Source: Corallococcus sp. AS-1-6
GTDB taxonomy: Bacteria > Myxococcota > Myxococcia > Myxococcales > Myxococcaceae
DNA: 64,000 nt
NCBI RefSeq assembly: GCF_020037015.1
Contig: NZ_JAIQDE010000025.1
Location: 90,832 to 154,831 of the forward strand
Reading direction: 5' to 3'
The notes beneath the pieces are model-generated. The model made no database searches, had not been told where the DNA came from, and worked only from the letters and a program-made list of their open reading frames with translations. The position numbers and the translations under genes were made by a program. Below are positions 1 to 8,703 of the stretch, one piece after another (position 1 is the first letter of the stretch; the number at the start of each line of letters is the position of its first letter).

Positions 1-331
1 CGCGGACGCGGCCGTCGCGGACAAGGACAAGGACCGCGAGCGGACGCCGAAGGACCGGGACAACGACCGGGACGAGTCCACCGCCAACCGGAGCAGCCGC
101 AAGGGCAAGGGCAAGGGCGAGGTGACGCTCTTCCTGGACGAGCCCGCGGAGGTCTTCCTCAACAACAAGTCCCTGGGGCAGGCGCCGCTGGTGAAGAAGT
201 CCCTGCCGGTGGGGCAGGCGGAGCTGATCCTGGTGGGCGAGGACAAGAAGCGCCGCGTGCTCGCCGTGCCGGTGGAGGCGGGCAAGCCCGTGCGCCTCAA
301 CCTCAAGCTGAGGGAGCTGCCGGGCCGCTAG
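1..331 (+). CDS. C-terminal end of a PEGA-domain protein (partial)
   Basis: The frame is open from the left edge to a TAG at 329-331, so the gene begins outside the window. About 40 residues of a Lys/Asp/Arg-rich, probably disordered linker precede a PEGA-like domain (motifs LFLDEPAEVFLNN, LGQAPL, LPVGQAELILVG). In myxobacteria such tails often end serine/threonine kinases or other surface and signalling proteins, but the catalytic part is not visible, so the whole protein cannot be named. An internal GTG at 122 would give only 69 residues and is unlikely to be the true start because coding character continues upstream. Confidence 0.7.
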   Translation, partial: ADAAVADKDKDRERTPKDRDNDRDESTANRSSRKGKGKGEVTLFLDEPAEVFLNNKSLGQAPLVKKSLPVGQAELILVGEDKKRRVLAVPVEAGKPVRLNLKLRELPGR

Positions 332-411
332 GGCCCTGTCCGTTCCGGCGTGGACGGACCTGCGCGAAGGAGCGGCACGGGCGGAGGGCGTCCGCTATCT
401 TCCGCCCCCAC

Positions 412-1365
412 ATGGCCCTCTCCCTAGGCTTCCTGATGGACCCGCTCGAGAGCGTGCGGGTGGACCACGACACGACGTTCTCGCTGATGCTGGAAGCCCA
501 GCGGCGGGGGCACGACGTCTACTACTTCGAACAGGGCTGGCTGCGCTTCAACGGCCGGTGCTCGGAGGCGCGCATGCGCCGGGTCCGGGTGCGGCGGGAG
601 CCAGGGCAGCACTTCGACGTGCTGGACGAGGACGTGCGGCCCCTGTCGAAGCTGGACGTGCTCTTCCTGCGCAAGGACCCGCCGGTGGACGCGGACTATC
701 TGCACGCCACGCAGTTGGTGGAGCTGTGTCCGGACCGCGCGCCCATCTTCATCAACAACCCGTCCGGCATCCGCGACGCGAACGAGAAGCTCTTCACGCT
801 GAACTTCCCGGACCTGATGCCGGAGACGCGCGTGACGCGCGAGCTGTCCGTGGTGCTGGAGTTCGCGGCGAAGAACGCGCAGGGCACCATCCTGAAGCCC
901 ATTGATGGCTTCGGCGGCAAGGGCATCCTCTTCCTCGCGCCGGGGGACCGCAACGCGCGCTCCATGGTGGAGCTGCTCACGCAGGGCTTCAAGGAGCCCA
1001 TCCTCGCGCAGGCGTACGTGCCGGAGAGCCGCCTGGGCGACAAGCGCATCATCCTGGTGGACGGAGACCCGGTGGGCGCGGTGCTGCGCGTGCCGTCGGA
1101 CGCGGACCACCGGGGCAACATGGCCGCGGGCGGCACGCCCATGAAGGCGGACATCACCGAGCGCGACCTCTACATCTGCAAGCGCCTCAAGCCGTCGCTC
1201 CAGGAGAAGGGGCTGACGCTGGTGGGCATCGACGTGCTGGGCGACTACCTCACGGAGGTGAACGTCACCAGCCCCACGGGCCTGGTGGAGGCCAGCCACC
1301 TGGACGGCGTCTCCTGCGAGGCGCGCGTGCTGGACGTGGCCGAGCGGATGCACGGCGCGCGCTGA
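412..1365 (+). CDS. gshB: Glutathione synthetase (ATP-grasp)
   Basis: 317 residues, the usual GshB length. It would ligate gamma-glutamylcysteine and glycine with ATP in the cytoplasm, the second step of glutathione synthesis. Visible: the N-terminal substrate domain start (LGFLMDPLESV), INNPSGIRDANEKLF, and the ATP-grasp core GTILKPIDGFGGKGI (around residues 159-173), followed by DKRIILVDGDPVGA and the metal-binding end VGIDVLGDYLTEVNVTSPTG. The product may be used by the GST-like protein at 40007. No gshA lies in the window. The next gene starts 3 bp after the stop, so the two are probably cotranscribed. Confidence 0.93.
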   Translation: MALSLGFLMDPLESVRVDHDTTFSLMLEAQRRGHDVYYFEQGWLRFNGRCSEARMRRVRVRREPGQHFDVLDEDVRPLSKLDVLFLRKDPPVDADYLHATQLVELCPDRAPIFINNPSGIRDANEKLFTLNFPDLMPETRVTRELSVVLEFAAKNAQGTILKPIDGFGGKGILFLAPGDRNARSMVELLTQGFKEPILAQAYVPESRLGDKRIILVDGDPVGAVLRVPSDADHRGNMAAGGTPMKADITERDLYICKRLKPSLQEKGLTLVGIDVLGDYLTEVNVTSPTGLVEASHLDGVSCEARVLDVAERMHGAR

Positions 1366-1367
1366 AC

Positions 1368-2153
1368 GTGGCCGCTCCCGACAGGATGCCGGAGGACGGC
1401 GAGACGCTGGACTCCATTGGCACCGCGGACGTGCGCGTGTTCCAGCGCCGCGCGGGCTACCGCTTCACGTTGGACGCGGTGCTGCTGGCGCACTTCGCGG
1501 CCACGGAGGGGCAGGACCTGCCCGGGCCGGTGCTGGAGCTGGGCGCGGGCAGCGGCGTGGTGTCGCTGCTCCTGGTGAAGCAGTTCGGCGTCGCGGGCCC
1601 GGTGGACGCGCTGGAGCTCCAGCCCGCGGTGCACGAACGGCTGACGCGCGCGGTGGCGCTCAACGGGTGCGAGGGCCGGGTGCGGCCGGTGCTCGGGGAC
1701 CTGCGGCAGGCGCGGTCGCTGTTCACGCCCGGGGCGTACGGGCAGGTGGTGTCCAACCCGCCGTTCCGCCGGGCCGAGGCGGGCGTGGTGAGCCCGGACG
1801 CGGAGCGGGCCATGTCCAAGTCGGAGGTGGCGTGTGACGCGCCGTCCGTGGTCGCGGCGGCGCGGCATGCCCTGCGGCCCGGGGGCGGCGTGAGCCTGGT
1901 GTATCCGGCGGCGCGGCTGGCGGAGGTGCTGGGGGTGCTCGCGGGCGCGCGGTTGTTCCCCCGGGTGCTGCGCGCCGTGCACGCGCGGGTGGACGCGCCC
2001 GCCACGCGCTTCCTGGTGCAGGCGCTGCGGGACCAGGACCGGGGCCTGTCCGTGCGTCCGCCGCTCATCGTGCATGGTGACGGAGCCGGTGGGTACGGCG
2101 CGGAGGTGGCGGCGCTGATGGACGTGCCGCTGGCGGAGCGGAGCGGGGGTTGA
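1368..2153 (+). CDS. TrmN6-type tRNA1(Val) adenine-N6 methyltransferase-like protein
   Basis: 261 residues starting with GTG 2 bp after the gshB stop; an ATG at 1386 is an alternative. It is a class I SAM-dependent methyltransferase. Motif I is LELGAGSGVVSLLL (about residues 56-69) and motif IV is SNPPF (about 127-131), typical of N6-adenine or N5-glutamine methyltransferases. The N-terminal part (RVFQRRAGYRFTLDAVLLAHF) matches the YfiC/TrmN6 family, which modifies A37 of tRNA1(Val). The family is clear; the exact substrate is inferred. Translational coupling to gshB is likely positional only. Confidence 0.8.
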   Translation: MAAPDRMPEDGETLDSIGTADVRVFQRRAGYRFTLDAVLLAHFAATEGQDLPGPVLELGAGSGVVSLLLVKQFGVAGPVDALELQPAVHERLTRAVALNGCEGRVRPVLGDLRQARSLFTPGAYGQVVSNPPFRRAEAGVVSPDAERAMSKSEVACDAPSVVAAARHALRPGGGVSLVYPAARLAEVLGVLAGARLFPRVLRAVHARVDAPATRFLVQALRDQDRGLSVRPPLIVHGDGAGGYGAEVAALMDVPLAERSGG

Positions 2154-2268
2154 GCGCCCGGCCGCCGGACGTGGGGCCCTGCGAGCGTCGGGGCCGGATG
2201 GGGGGATGCATCACAACGTAAGGGGCACTTCACCCACCGGACGTCCGCGTCCCGAAGAGGAGAGCCCC

Positions 2269-2775
2269 ATGAACGTGACGATGCTCAACGAACAACCGTC
2301 GCTGCTGAAGTCGGCCGCGCTGCTGCCCCCGCGCCTGTCCCTGGGCGCGACGATGATCCACCACGGCCTGGAGAAGCTGAAGAAGGAGAGCATCGAGCAG
2401 CAGGCGGGCATGTTCGAGCAACTGGGCATCAAGCCCGGCAAGCAGTGGCTGCTGGCCACGGGCATCACGGAGCTGGTGGCCGGGGTGAGCTCCATCCTGG
2501 GCATCGCGACGCGCTTCACGGCGGTGTCGGTCATCGTCACGCAGGCGATGGCCATCGCGAAGGTGCACAGGAAGAACGGCTTCGACATCACCAAGGGCGG
2601 CTACGAGTTCAACGTGGCGCTCATCGCCATCGCGCTCGGGACGCTGATGCGCGGGCCGGGGCGGCTGTCCCTGCACAGCGCGCTGGAGCGGCGGGTGAAG
2701 CGCCGGGAGCTGAGGCACTTCCGGCTGCTGCCCCGTCAGCGCCGGGGCTCCATGCTGCTCGACGCGCTGGGGTAG
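2269..2775 (+). CDS. DoxX family membrane protein
   Basis: 168 residues from the ATG at 2269, chosen because a purine-rich ribosome site (GAAGAGGAGAG) ends about 5 bp upstream; an in-frame ATG at 2206 would add 21 unlikely residues. DoxX proteins are small four-helix inner-membrane proteins. Visible: the N-terminal signature LGATMIHHGLEKLK, then hydrophobic stretches GITELVAGVSSILGIATRF, TAVSVIVTQAMAIAKVH and FNVALIAIALGTLMRGPGRLSL. The C-terminus is a basic Arg-rich tail. The physiological role of this subfamily is not established. Confidence 0.82.
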   Translation: MNVTMLNEQPSLLKSAALLPPRLSLGATMIHHGLEKLKKESIEQQAGMFEQLGIKPGKQWLLATGITELVAGVSSILGIATRFTAVSVIVTQAMAIAKVHRKNGFDITKGGYEFNVALIAIALGTLMRGPGRLSLHSALERRVKRRELRHFRLLPRQRRGSMLLDALG

Positions 2776-2880
2776 CCGGGGCCTTGGAGGGGTGTGGGGG
2801 TGTCGCCTGCCCGGCTGCCAGCGAACCGGGCCCGCCGGTGGCGCCCCTGCCTCCGCTTCATCCCGTAAGATGCGCGGGCC

Positions 2881-4626
2881 ATGGCCCCCCCGTCCGTCCT
2901 GCTGATGCTGGCGCTCGCCGCGCCCGCCGCGTCTGTCCCCAACTTCTCCACAGCCGAGCCCTCCAGCACCGCGCGCCTCACGGAAGCGGGCCTGGCCTCC
3001 GTGCGCTCCGTCATCCGGGATACGAGCGCCGGGCGGCTCGAAGTCGCGGGCCTCGCGTCCGTGACGGCCGCCACGCGGACCCGTGCCAGTGATTCCGAGA
3101 CGCCCGCCGCGGTGCGGATGCCCGCGGGCTTCGCCGAGTCCATCCCGACGCCGCCCCGCGAGCCGGCCACGGTGCCGGCCACGGGCGCCGCGCAAAGCCA
3201 GACAGAATCCCTCTCAGAAGCCGGCCGCATCGCCGTGGAGGCCAGCGTCGGGGCCCTGCGCGCCGCGGCCATGGCGATGCACGGCAAGGCCGGCGCGTCC
3301 GGCCTGGCCACCGTGGGCAACCCGGACGAGCACTACGCCCGGGGCGTCGCCGCCCTCCAGTCCAAGGACTCGCGCACCGCCATCGCGGAGCTGTCCGCGT
3401 GCGTGCAGGCCGCGCCGTCCCGCGCGGACTGCCGCTGGGAGCTCGGCTGGGCGTACTCCGTGGAAGGCCGCTGGGCGGACTCCCTCACGCAGTGGACGCA
3501 GGTGCGCGCGCTCAATCCCAGCCAGCCGGACCTGGAGGGCGCGCTCACGCAGGCCCGCAACCAGGCCGCGCTCCAGGCGAAGCTCGCGCAGCCCGTGGAC
3601 AGCGCGCCCCGCCCTCCCCCGCCGCCGGGCGCGAAGCTGCGCATCCGCGCCGCGGGTGACCTGATGCTCGGCACCACCGTGCCGGAGGGCTACCTGCCCC
3701 CGGAGGGCGGCGGCAGCGTCATCGCGGCCGTGCGCCCCCTGCTGGAGGACGCGGACCTCACCTTCGTGAACCTGGAAGGGCCGCTCTGCGACACCGGTAA
3801 AACCACCAAGTGCCGCTCGCCCGCGAACTGCTACGCGTTCCGCTCCCCCACGTCCTTCGGTGACTACCTCAAGGAGGCCGGCGTGGACGTGGTCTCCACC
3901 GCGAACAACCACTCCGGCGACTTCGGCGAGGAGTGCCGCCGCGCCACCGAGTCCACCCTGGACGCGCTGGGCATCGCCTGGAGCGGCCCGCCGGGCAGCG
4001 TGGCCACCGTGGAGCGCAACGGCCTGAAGATTGGGCTGGTGGCCTTCCACACGTCCGCGGGCTGCAACCACCTGAACAACCTGCCCACCGCCACGGCGCT
4101 GGTGAAGCAGACCGCCGCCACGCACGACATCGTCATCGTCTCCTTCCACGGCGGCGCGGAGGGCGGCAAGGCCCTGCACGTCCCGGCCGGCAGGGAGATG
4201 TTCTTCGGCGAGGACCGCGGCGACCTGCGCGCCTTCACCCACGCGGTGGTGGACGCGGGCGCGCACCTGGTGCTCGGCCACGGCCCGCACGTCGCGCGCG
4301 CCATGGAGTTCTACCAGGGCCGCCTCATCGCCTACTCCATGGGCAACTTCGCCACCTACGGCCGCTTCAACCTCAAGGGTCCGCAGGGCCTGGGCATGAT
4401 CCTGGAGGTGGAGCTGGACGCCAACGGCCGCTTCTCCAACGGCCGCATCCTCCCCACCAAACAGATTGGTGAAGGCATCACCCAGCCGGACCCGGCCGCC
4501 AACGTCGTCTCGCTGGTGCGCAAGCTCACCACGGAGGACTTCCCCGACACGGGCGCCCGCATCGCGGACGACGGCCGCGTCTCTCCGCGCAAGTCGCCTG
4601 TCACGGCCTCCAGCGCCGCGCCGTAG
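2881..4626 (+). CDS. CapA/PgsA-like metallophosphatase with TPR-like N-terminal region
   Basis: 581 residues. The first 19 residues form a probable signal peptide. Residues about 145-235 (EHYARGVAALQSKDSRTAI, CRWELGWAYSVEGRW) look like two or three TPR units. From about residue 250 a CapA-type (PGA_cap) calcineurin-like domain follows: RAAGDLMLGT, FVNLEGPL, STANNHSGDFG (about 341), VSFHGGAEG, LGHGPHVARAMEFYQGRLIAYSMGNF (about 464-489, quoted here in parts: LGHGPHVARAME and IAYSMGNF). Related proteins act in poly-gamma-glutamate or capsule synthesis, but many are uncharacterised, and no pgsB/C partners are nearby. The TPR-CapA fusion suggests an exported enzyme with a protein-binding module. 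A terminator follows the gene. Confidence 0.82.
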   Translation: MAPPSVLLMLALAAPAASVPNFSTAEPSSTARLTEAGLASVRSVIRDTSAGRLEVAGLASVTAATRTRASDSETPAAVRMPAGFAESIPTPPREPATVPATGAAQSQTESLSEAGRIAVEASVGALRAAAMAMHGKAGASGLATVGNPDEHYARGVAALQSKDSRTAIAELSACVQAAPSRADCRWELGWAYSVEGRWADSLTQWTQVRALNPSQPDLEGALTQARNQAALQAKLAQPVDSAPRPPPPPGAKLRIRAAGDLMLGTTVPEGYLPPEGGGSVIAAVRPLLEDADLTFVNLEGPLCDTGKTTKCRSPANCYAFRSPTSFGDYLKEAGVDVVSTANNHSGDFGEECRRATESTLDALGIAWSGPPGSVATVERNGLKIGLVAFHTSAGCNHLNNLPTATALVKQTAATHDIVIVSFHGGAEGGKALHVPAGREMFFGEDRGDLRAFTHAVVDAGAHLVLGHGPHVARAMEFYQGRLIAYSMGNFATYGRFNLKGPQGLGMILEVELDANGRFSNGRILPTKQIGEGITQPDPAANVVSLVRKLTTEDFPDTGARIADDGRVSPRKSPVTASSAAP

Positions 4627-4656
4627 CGCCGAGCCTTCACGACAACGCCGCACCCG

Positions 4657-4690
4657 CACCCACGGACGCCTCGGCCTCCGTGGGTGTTTT
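4657..4690 (+). terminator. Rho-independent terminator after the CapA-like gene
   Basis: A perfect 10-bp inverted repeat (CACCCACGGA at 4657-4666, TCCGTGGGTG at 4677-4686) is followed at once by TTTT (4687-4690). It lies 30 bp after the CapA-like stop and isolates it from the MFS gene. Confidence 0.8.
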
Positions 4691-4818
4691 GTATGTCACG
4701 CATCGCGCTTCGTTGAAGCCGGGCTGCTGCCTGGGCTGCCGTGCGCTTCATTGCGCCTCCAAGCGTGCCGCGCCGTGCAAGGCATGCGCGTGCGGCGTGC
4801 GCTAAGACAGGCTCCGAC

Positions 4819-6093
4819 GTGCCTGCTCATCGACTGCCCAGACTGACTTCGCTTCGCCCGTTCGAATACCCCGGCTACTTCGCCGTGTGGTTGGGCGCGC
4901 TCATCTCCAACATCGGCACCTGGATGGAGACGGTGGCGATGGGCGTGTACGTCACGCAGACCACGGGCCGCGCGGAGTGGACGGGCGCCATCGTCGCGCT
5001 GTCCTTCCTGCCCGCGGTGGTGCTGGCGCCGGTGGGCGGCGCGCTGGCGGACCGCTTCGACCGGCGCGCGTACGCGGGGCTGGGCGCGCTGCTCCAGGCG
5101 GCGCTCGCGGCGGTGCTGACGGTGCTGGCGTTCCGCGGGCAGTTGTCGGTGTCCATCATCGGCGTCATCTCGTTCCTCAACGGGTGCGTGAGCACGCTCA
5201 CCTATCCGGCCTTCTCCGCGCTGCTGGCGGAATTGGTGCCGCCGGAGGACCTGCACCTGTCCACCAGCCTCAACTCCGCGCAGTTCAACCTGGGCCGCAT
5301 CATGGGGCCCACGCTGGCCGCGGTGGTGTTGCAGGCGGGCGGGCCCGCGTGGGCGCTGCTCGCGAACACGCTGTCCTTCTTCGCGGTGCTGGTGGCGCTG
5401 TGGCGCGTGGTGCCGCCGGCGCGGGACAAGGCCGCGAAGCGCGAGCCGCTGTGGGACGGCATCCGCCGCGGCATCACCGTGGCGCGGGACGACGAGGACA
5501 TCTCGCTGGTGCTGGTGGCCACCTTCTTCGTGGCCGCGCTGGTGGCGCCCTTCATCGGCCTGGTGCCGGTGTTCGCCATCCGCGAGCTGGGCCAGGGCGC
5601 GGCGGCCACGTCGCTGCTGGTGACGTGTCAGGGCGCGGGCGCGGTGACGGCGGCGCTGTGCGTGGGCACGCTCGCGGAGCTCTTCGGGCAGCGCAAGCTG
5701 CGCGGCTACTCGGCCACGACCATCGCGGTGCTGGCGGGCGTGTACTGGCTGGCGCCCACGCTCCAGGTGGCGGCGGTGTGCATCTTCTTCCTGGGCGCCA
5801 ACTACCTGGTCCTGATGAGCAGCCTGAGCGCGTCCTGCCAGGGCCGCGTGCCGCGTGAATTGCAGGCGCGCATGGGCAGCCTCTACAGCATGGTGTTGGG
5901 CGCGGGCTATTCGCTGGGCGTCTGGTTCCAGGGCGCGCTGGCGGACCGCATGAACCTGCGCTTCGTGACCATCGCGTGCAGCGCCATCTTCCTCGCGCTG
6001 GTGCTCACCACGCGCCTGCTCAAGCCCGCCCGCTTCGAGAACGAGCCGCTGGTCCAGGCGGACGTCCAGCCGTTCTCCGACAGCGCGCACTGA
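4819..6093 (+). CDS. MFS transporter, EntS/MFS_3-like exporter
   Basis: 424 residues from a GTG at 4819. The open frame extends up to a GTG at 4741, but those 26 residues are Arg/Ala-rich and overlap the space just after the terminator, while homologous proteins begin near SLRPFEYPGYFAVW. Twelve hydrophobic segments can be counted. The family pattern is visible in NIGTWMETVAMGVYV (TM1), GGALADRFDRRAY (the loop 2-3 motif), LLAELVPPEDL and LNSAQFNLGRIMGP. These are signs of the MFS_3 exporter group that includes the enterobactin exporter EntS. The substrate is unknown. No siderophore genes are nearby. Confidence 0.82.
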   Translation: MPAHRLPRLTSLRPFEYPGYFAVWLGALISNIGTWMETVAMGVYVTQTTGRAEWTGAIVALSFLPAVVLAPVGGALADRFDRRAYAGLGALLQAALAAVLTVLAFRGQLSVSIIGVISFLNGCVSTLTYPAFSALLAELVPPEDLHLSTSLNSAQFNLGRIMGPTLAAVVLQAGGPAWALLANTLSFFAVLVALWRVVPPARDKAAKREPLWDGIRRGITVARDDEDISLVLVATFFVAALVAPFIGLVPVFAIRELGQGAAATSLLVTCQGAGAVTAALCVGTLAELFGQRKLRGYSATTIAVLAGVYWLAPTLQVAAVCIFFLGANYLVLMSSLSASCQGRVPRELQARMGSLYSMVLGAGYSLGVWFQGALADRMNLRFVTIACSAIFLALVLTTRLLKPARFENEPLVQADVQPFSDSAH

Positions 6094-6105
6094 GCGCGCG
6101 CGCCG

Positions 6106-6213
6106 TCAGTCCTCCTCCTCCAGGTCCCGCTTCAGCTTCGTCAGCAGCTTCACCGCGTGCGTGGCGTAGGAGCTGATCCACCGCGCGTGGATGTCCTGGA
6201 TGGGCGCCGCGTT
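6106..6213 (-). pseudogene. C-terminal remnant resembling an ArsR-type regulator
   Basis: Reading the minus strand toward the TGA at 6106-6108 gives a peptide with the motif LNAAPIQDIHARWISSYA and an acidic end. This resembles the C-terminus of the small ArsR-family regulators commonly encoded next to SRPBCC (AHSA1) genes. The frame runs into the start of the convergent SRPBCC gene at 6243 with no helix-turn-helix part, so only the tail of the regulator appears to remain. Family assignment rests on a short motif and is tentative. Confidence 0.35.
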
Positions 6214-6242
6214 GAGGTAGTGTCCCCGGCAAGGGGTGCCCC

Positions 6243-6680
6243 ATGGAGCCGAAGTTCCAGGTGCAGTTGAAGATCCGCAAGCCGGTGGCGCAGGTGTTCG
6301 AGGCGGTGGTGAACCCCGCGAAGCTGAGCGGCTACTTCGTGAAGACGAGCAGCGGTCCGCTGGCGGCGGGCACCACGGTGAAGTGGAGCTTCGCGGAGGC
6401 GCCGGGCGAGTTCGACGTCATCACGCGCGAGGTGACTCCCCACGAGCGCATCGTCTTCGAGTGGCCCGCGGACGGCGGCTACAACACGCGCGTGGAGATG
6501 AACTTCGTGCCGCTGGACGCGGGCAACACGCTGGTGAAGATCAGCGAGTCCGGATGGAAGCCGGATGCGCAGGGCATCAAGGCGTCCTACGACAACGCGG
6601 GCGGCTGGATGCACATGATGCTCTGCCTCAAGGGCTCCTTGGAGTTCGGCATCAACCTTCGGGAGGGCGGGGCGTTCTGA
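6243..6680 (+). CDS. SRPBCC (AHSA1-like) domain protein
   Basis: 145 residues, a single START/SRPBCC fold as expected for the AHSA1 branch. Visible: KIRKPVAQVFEAVVNPAKLSGYF at the N-terminus, typical of the family (xxxPxxxVFxAxxxPxxLxxWF), GTTVKWSFAEAPGEFDV, ERIVFEWP, and the C-terminal GGWMHMMLCLKGSLEFGI with the conserved helix. Such proteins bind hydrophobic ligands or cochaperone partners; the ligand is unknown. The usual ArsR neighbour seems to be reduced to the remnant just upstream on the other strand. Confidence 0.85.
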   Translation: MEPKFQVQLKIRKPVAQVFEAVVNPAKLSGYFVKTSSGPLAAGTTVKWSFAEAPGEFDVITREVTPHERIVFEWPADGGYNTRVEMNFVPLDAGNTLVKISESGWKPDAQGIKASYDNAGGWMHMMLCLKGSLEFGINLREGGAF

Positions 6681-6749
6681 AAACCGCGACGCGGGGGAAT
6701 GTCGCGGCCAGACTGCCGTTCCCTCGCGTCCCGTCGCCGAAGGAGCCCC

Positions 6750-7769
6750 ATGCCGTCCGTCCGCGTCCCCGCCCTGCTGCTCTCCGCCCTGCTGCTCTCC
6801 GCGCCCGCCGCGAACGCGCAGGAAGCGAAACGCGCCCCGGAGGCGCTGGGCCTGGGCATGGAGGGCTACGCCTACCCTGCCCCCGTGCAGTTCCTGTCCG
6901 TCAAGCTGGAGGGCCAGGACCTGCGCATGGCGTACATGGACGTGAAGCCCACGGGCAACGCCAACGGGCGCACGGTGGTGCTGCTGCACGGCAAGAACTT
7001 CTTCGGCGCGTACTGGAAGGACACGATCCGCGTCCTCTCCGGCGCGGGCTACCGCGTCGTGGTGCCGGATCAGATCGGCTTCGGCAAGTCGTCCAAGCCG
7101 GCCATCGCGTACAGCTTCCACACGCTCGCGTCGCTGACGCGGCAGGTGCTGGAGGAGCTGGGGGTGAAGCAGGCCGCGGTGGTGGGGCACAGCATGGGCG
7201 GCATGCTCGCGACGCGCTTCGCGCTGATGTACCCGGAGGTGACGACGCAGTTGGTGCTGGAGAACCCCATCGGCCTGGAGGACTACCGCGAGTCCGTCCC
7301 CTGGAAGTCCACCGAGGACCTCTACCAGGAGAACCTCAAGGCCACGGAGGAGGGGCTGCGCAAGTACCAGCGCGGCTACTACGTGAAGTGGAAGCCCGAG
7401 TACGACGAATACGTCCAGGTGCTCTACCGCCAGACGCTGAGCGGTGAGTACCCGCGCCTGGCCTGGGTGTCCGCCGCCACGCAGACGATGATCTACGAGC
7501 AGCCGGTGGTGCACGAGTTCCCGCGGGTGAAGGTCCCCACGCTGGTGGTGATTGGCCAGGAGGACCGCACGGTGGTGGGCAAGGGCAGCGTGCCGCCCGC
7601 GCTGCTGCCGAAGCTGGGGCAGTACCCGGCGCTGGGCAAGAAGACCGCCGCGGCCATCCCGGGCGCCACGCTGGTGGAGCTCCCCAACGTGGGCCACATC
7701 CCCCACTTCGAATCGCCGGAGAAGTGGCACGCGGCCCTGCTGGGCTTCCTGAGCAAGGTTTCGAAGTAG
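6750..7769 (+). CDS. Secreted alpha/beta hydrolase
   Basis: 339 residues from the ATG at 6750, preceded by a GAAGGAG ribosome site. The first 23 residues form a clean signal peptide ending in ANAQ, so the enzyme is exported, probably to the periplasm. Alpha/beta-hydrolase marks are present: the oxyanion strand VVLLHGKNFFGAYW (about residues 74-87), nucleophile elbow GHSMGG (Ser near 151), acid in GQEDRTV, and catalytic His in NVGHIPHFE near the C-terminus. Length and signal peptide fit the AB_hydrolase_1 group of esterases and C-C hydrolases. The substrate cannot be deduced. Confidence 0.86.
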   Translation: MPSVRVPALLLSALLLSAPAANAQEAKRAPEALGLGMEGYAYPAPVQFLSVKLEGQDLRMAYMDVKPTGNANGRTVVLLHGKNFFGAYWKDTIRVLSGAGYRVVVPDQIGFGKSSKPAIAYSFHTLASLTRQVLEELGVKQAAVVGHSMGGMLATRFALMYPEVTTQLVLENPIGLEDYRESVPWKSTEDLYQENLKATEEGLRKYQRGYYVKWKPEYDEYVQVLYRQTLSGEYPRLAWVSAATQTMIYEQPVVHEFPRVKVPTLVVIGQEDRTVVGKGSVPPALLPKLGQYPALGKKTAAAIPGATLVELPNVGHIPHFESPEKWHAALLGFLSKVSK

Positions 7770-7780
7770 TCTCCCGCCGC

Positions 7781-8638
7781 ATGCATCGCATCCGCGTGGT
7801 ACGCCACGCGTCCGAGCGGGGCGGCTGGGAGATGGCGCTGGCCACGCCGCCCCCGGCGCTGGCGCCGCTCATCCGGGACTACTGCGGCTTCCGCGAGGCC
7901 ATGCCCCAGCCCATGCGCCGGCAGGAGCTGCCCGGGGTGCAGGTGGTGCTCATCCTGGAGTTCGGCCCGCTGCTGAAGCACCTGGACGACGCGGGCGCGG
8001 TGACGCGGCACCGCTCCGGCTTCGTCGCGGGGCTGGACGAGCGCTGGAGCACCACCGAGCACAACGGCGAGTCCCACGGGCTCCAGGTGAACCTCACGCC
8101 GCTGGGGGCCCGGCGCCTCTTCGGCCTGCCCATGCACGAGCTGTCCCACCGGGTGACGGGCCTGGAGGACCTCTGGGGCGCCGAGGCGCGGCGGCTGGTG
8201 GAGGCCTTGGCGGAGGCGCGGGACTGGGCGGCGCGGTTCGCGCTCGCGGACGCGTTCCTCTTGAGGCGCGCGGAGCGGGGGCCGGCGGTGGACGCGGGGG
8301 TGACGTGGGCGGTGGAGCGCATCCAGCGGACGGGAGGCCAGGTGGACATCGCCACGCTCGCGACCGAGCTGGGCCACAGCCACAAGCACCTCATCCACCA
8401 GTTCCACGAGCAGGTGGGGCTGCCTCCGCGCAGGCTGGCGCGCCTGCTGCGCTTCGACCGGGCGGTGGAGCGGATCAAGTCCGGGGGCCCGGTGCGCTGG
8501 GCGGAGCTCGCGCTGGAGCTGGGCTACTTCGACCAGGCGCACCTGAACCGGGACTTCCGCCAGTTCACCGGCGGGCCACCGTCCGCCCTCCTGCGCCGTG
8601 CACTGCCGGACGCGGGCGGGTTCGAATCCGGCGCGTAG
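7781..8638 (+). CDS. AraC-family transcriptional regulator
   Basis: 285 residues from the ATG at 7781, which lies 11 bp after the hydrolase stop; the frame extends upstream into that gene, so the ATG just past it is preferred. The N-terminal half is a cupin-like sensing region without clear motif. The C-terminal half has the AraC double helix-turn-helix: QVDIATLATELGHSHKHLIHQF (shown in parts as DIATLATELGHSHKHL) and WAELALELGYFDQAHLNRDF (WAELALELGYFDQAHLN). Close spacing to the hydrolase suggests shared transcription or local regulation, which is inferred. Confidence 0.86.
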   Translation: MHRIRVVRHASERGGWEMALATPPPALAPLIRDYCGFREAMPQPMRRQELPGVQVVLILEFGPLLKHLDDAGAVTRHRSGFVAGLDERWSTTEHNGESHGLQVNLTPLGARRLFGLPMHELSHRVTGLEDLWGAEARRLVEALAEARDWAARFALADAFLLRRAERGPAVDAGVTWAVERIQRTGGQVDIATLATELGHSHKHLIHQFHEQVGLPPRRLARLLRFDRAVERIKSGGPVRWAELALELGYFDQAHLNRDFRQFTGGPPSALLRRALPDAGGFESGA

Positions 8639-8703
8639 GTAAAATCCGTCCAAGAAGGTCCGCGGGCGGATGGGCAGGATGCGCGGTGAAAGGAAGACAC
8701 ACC

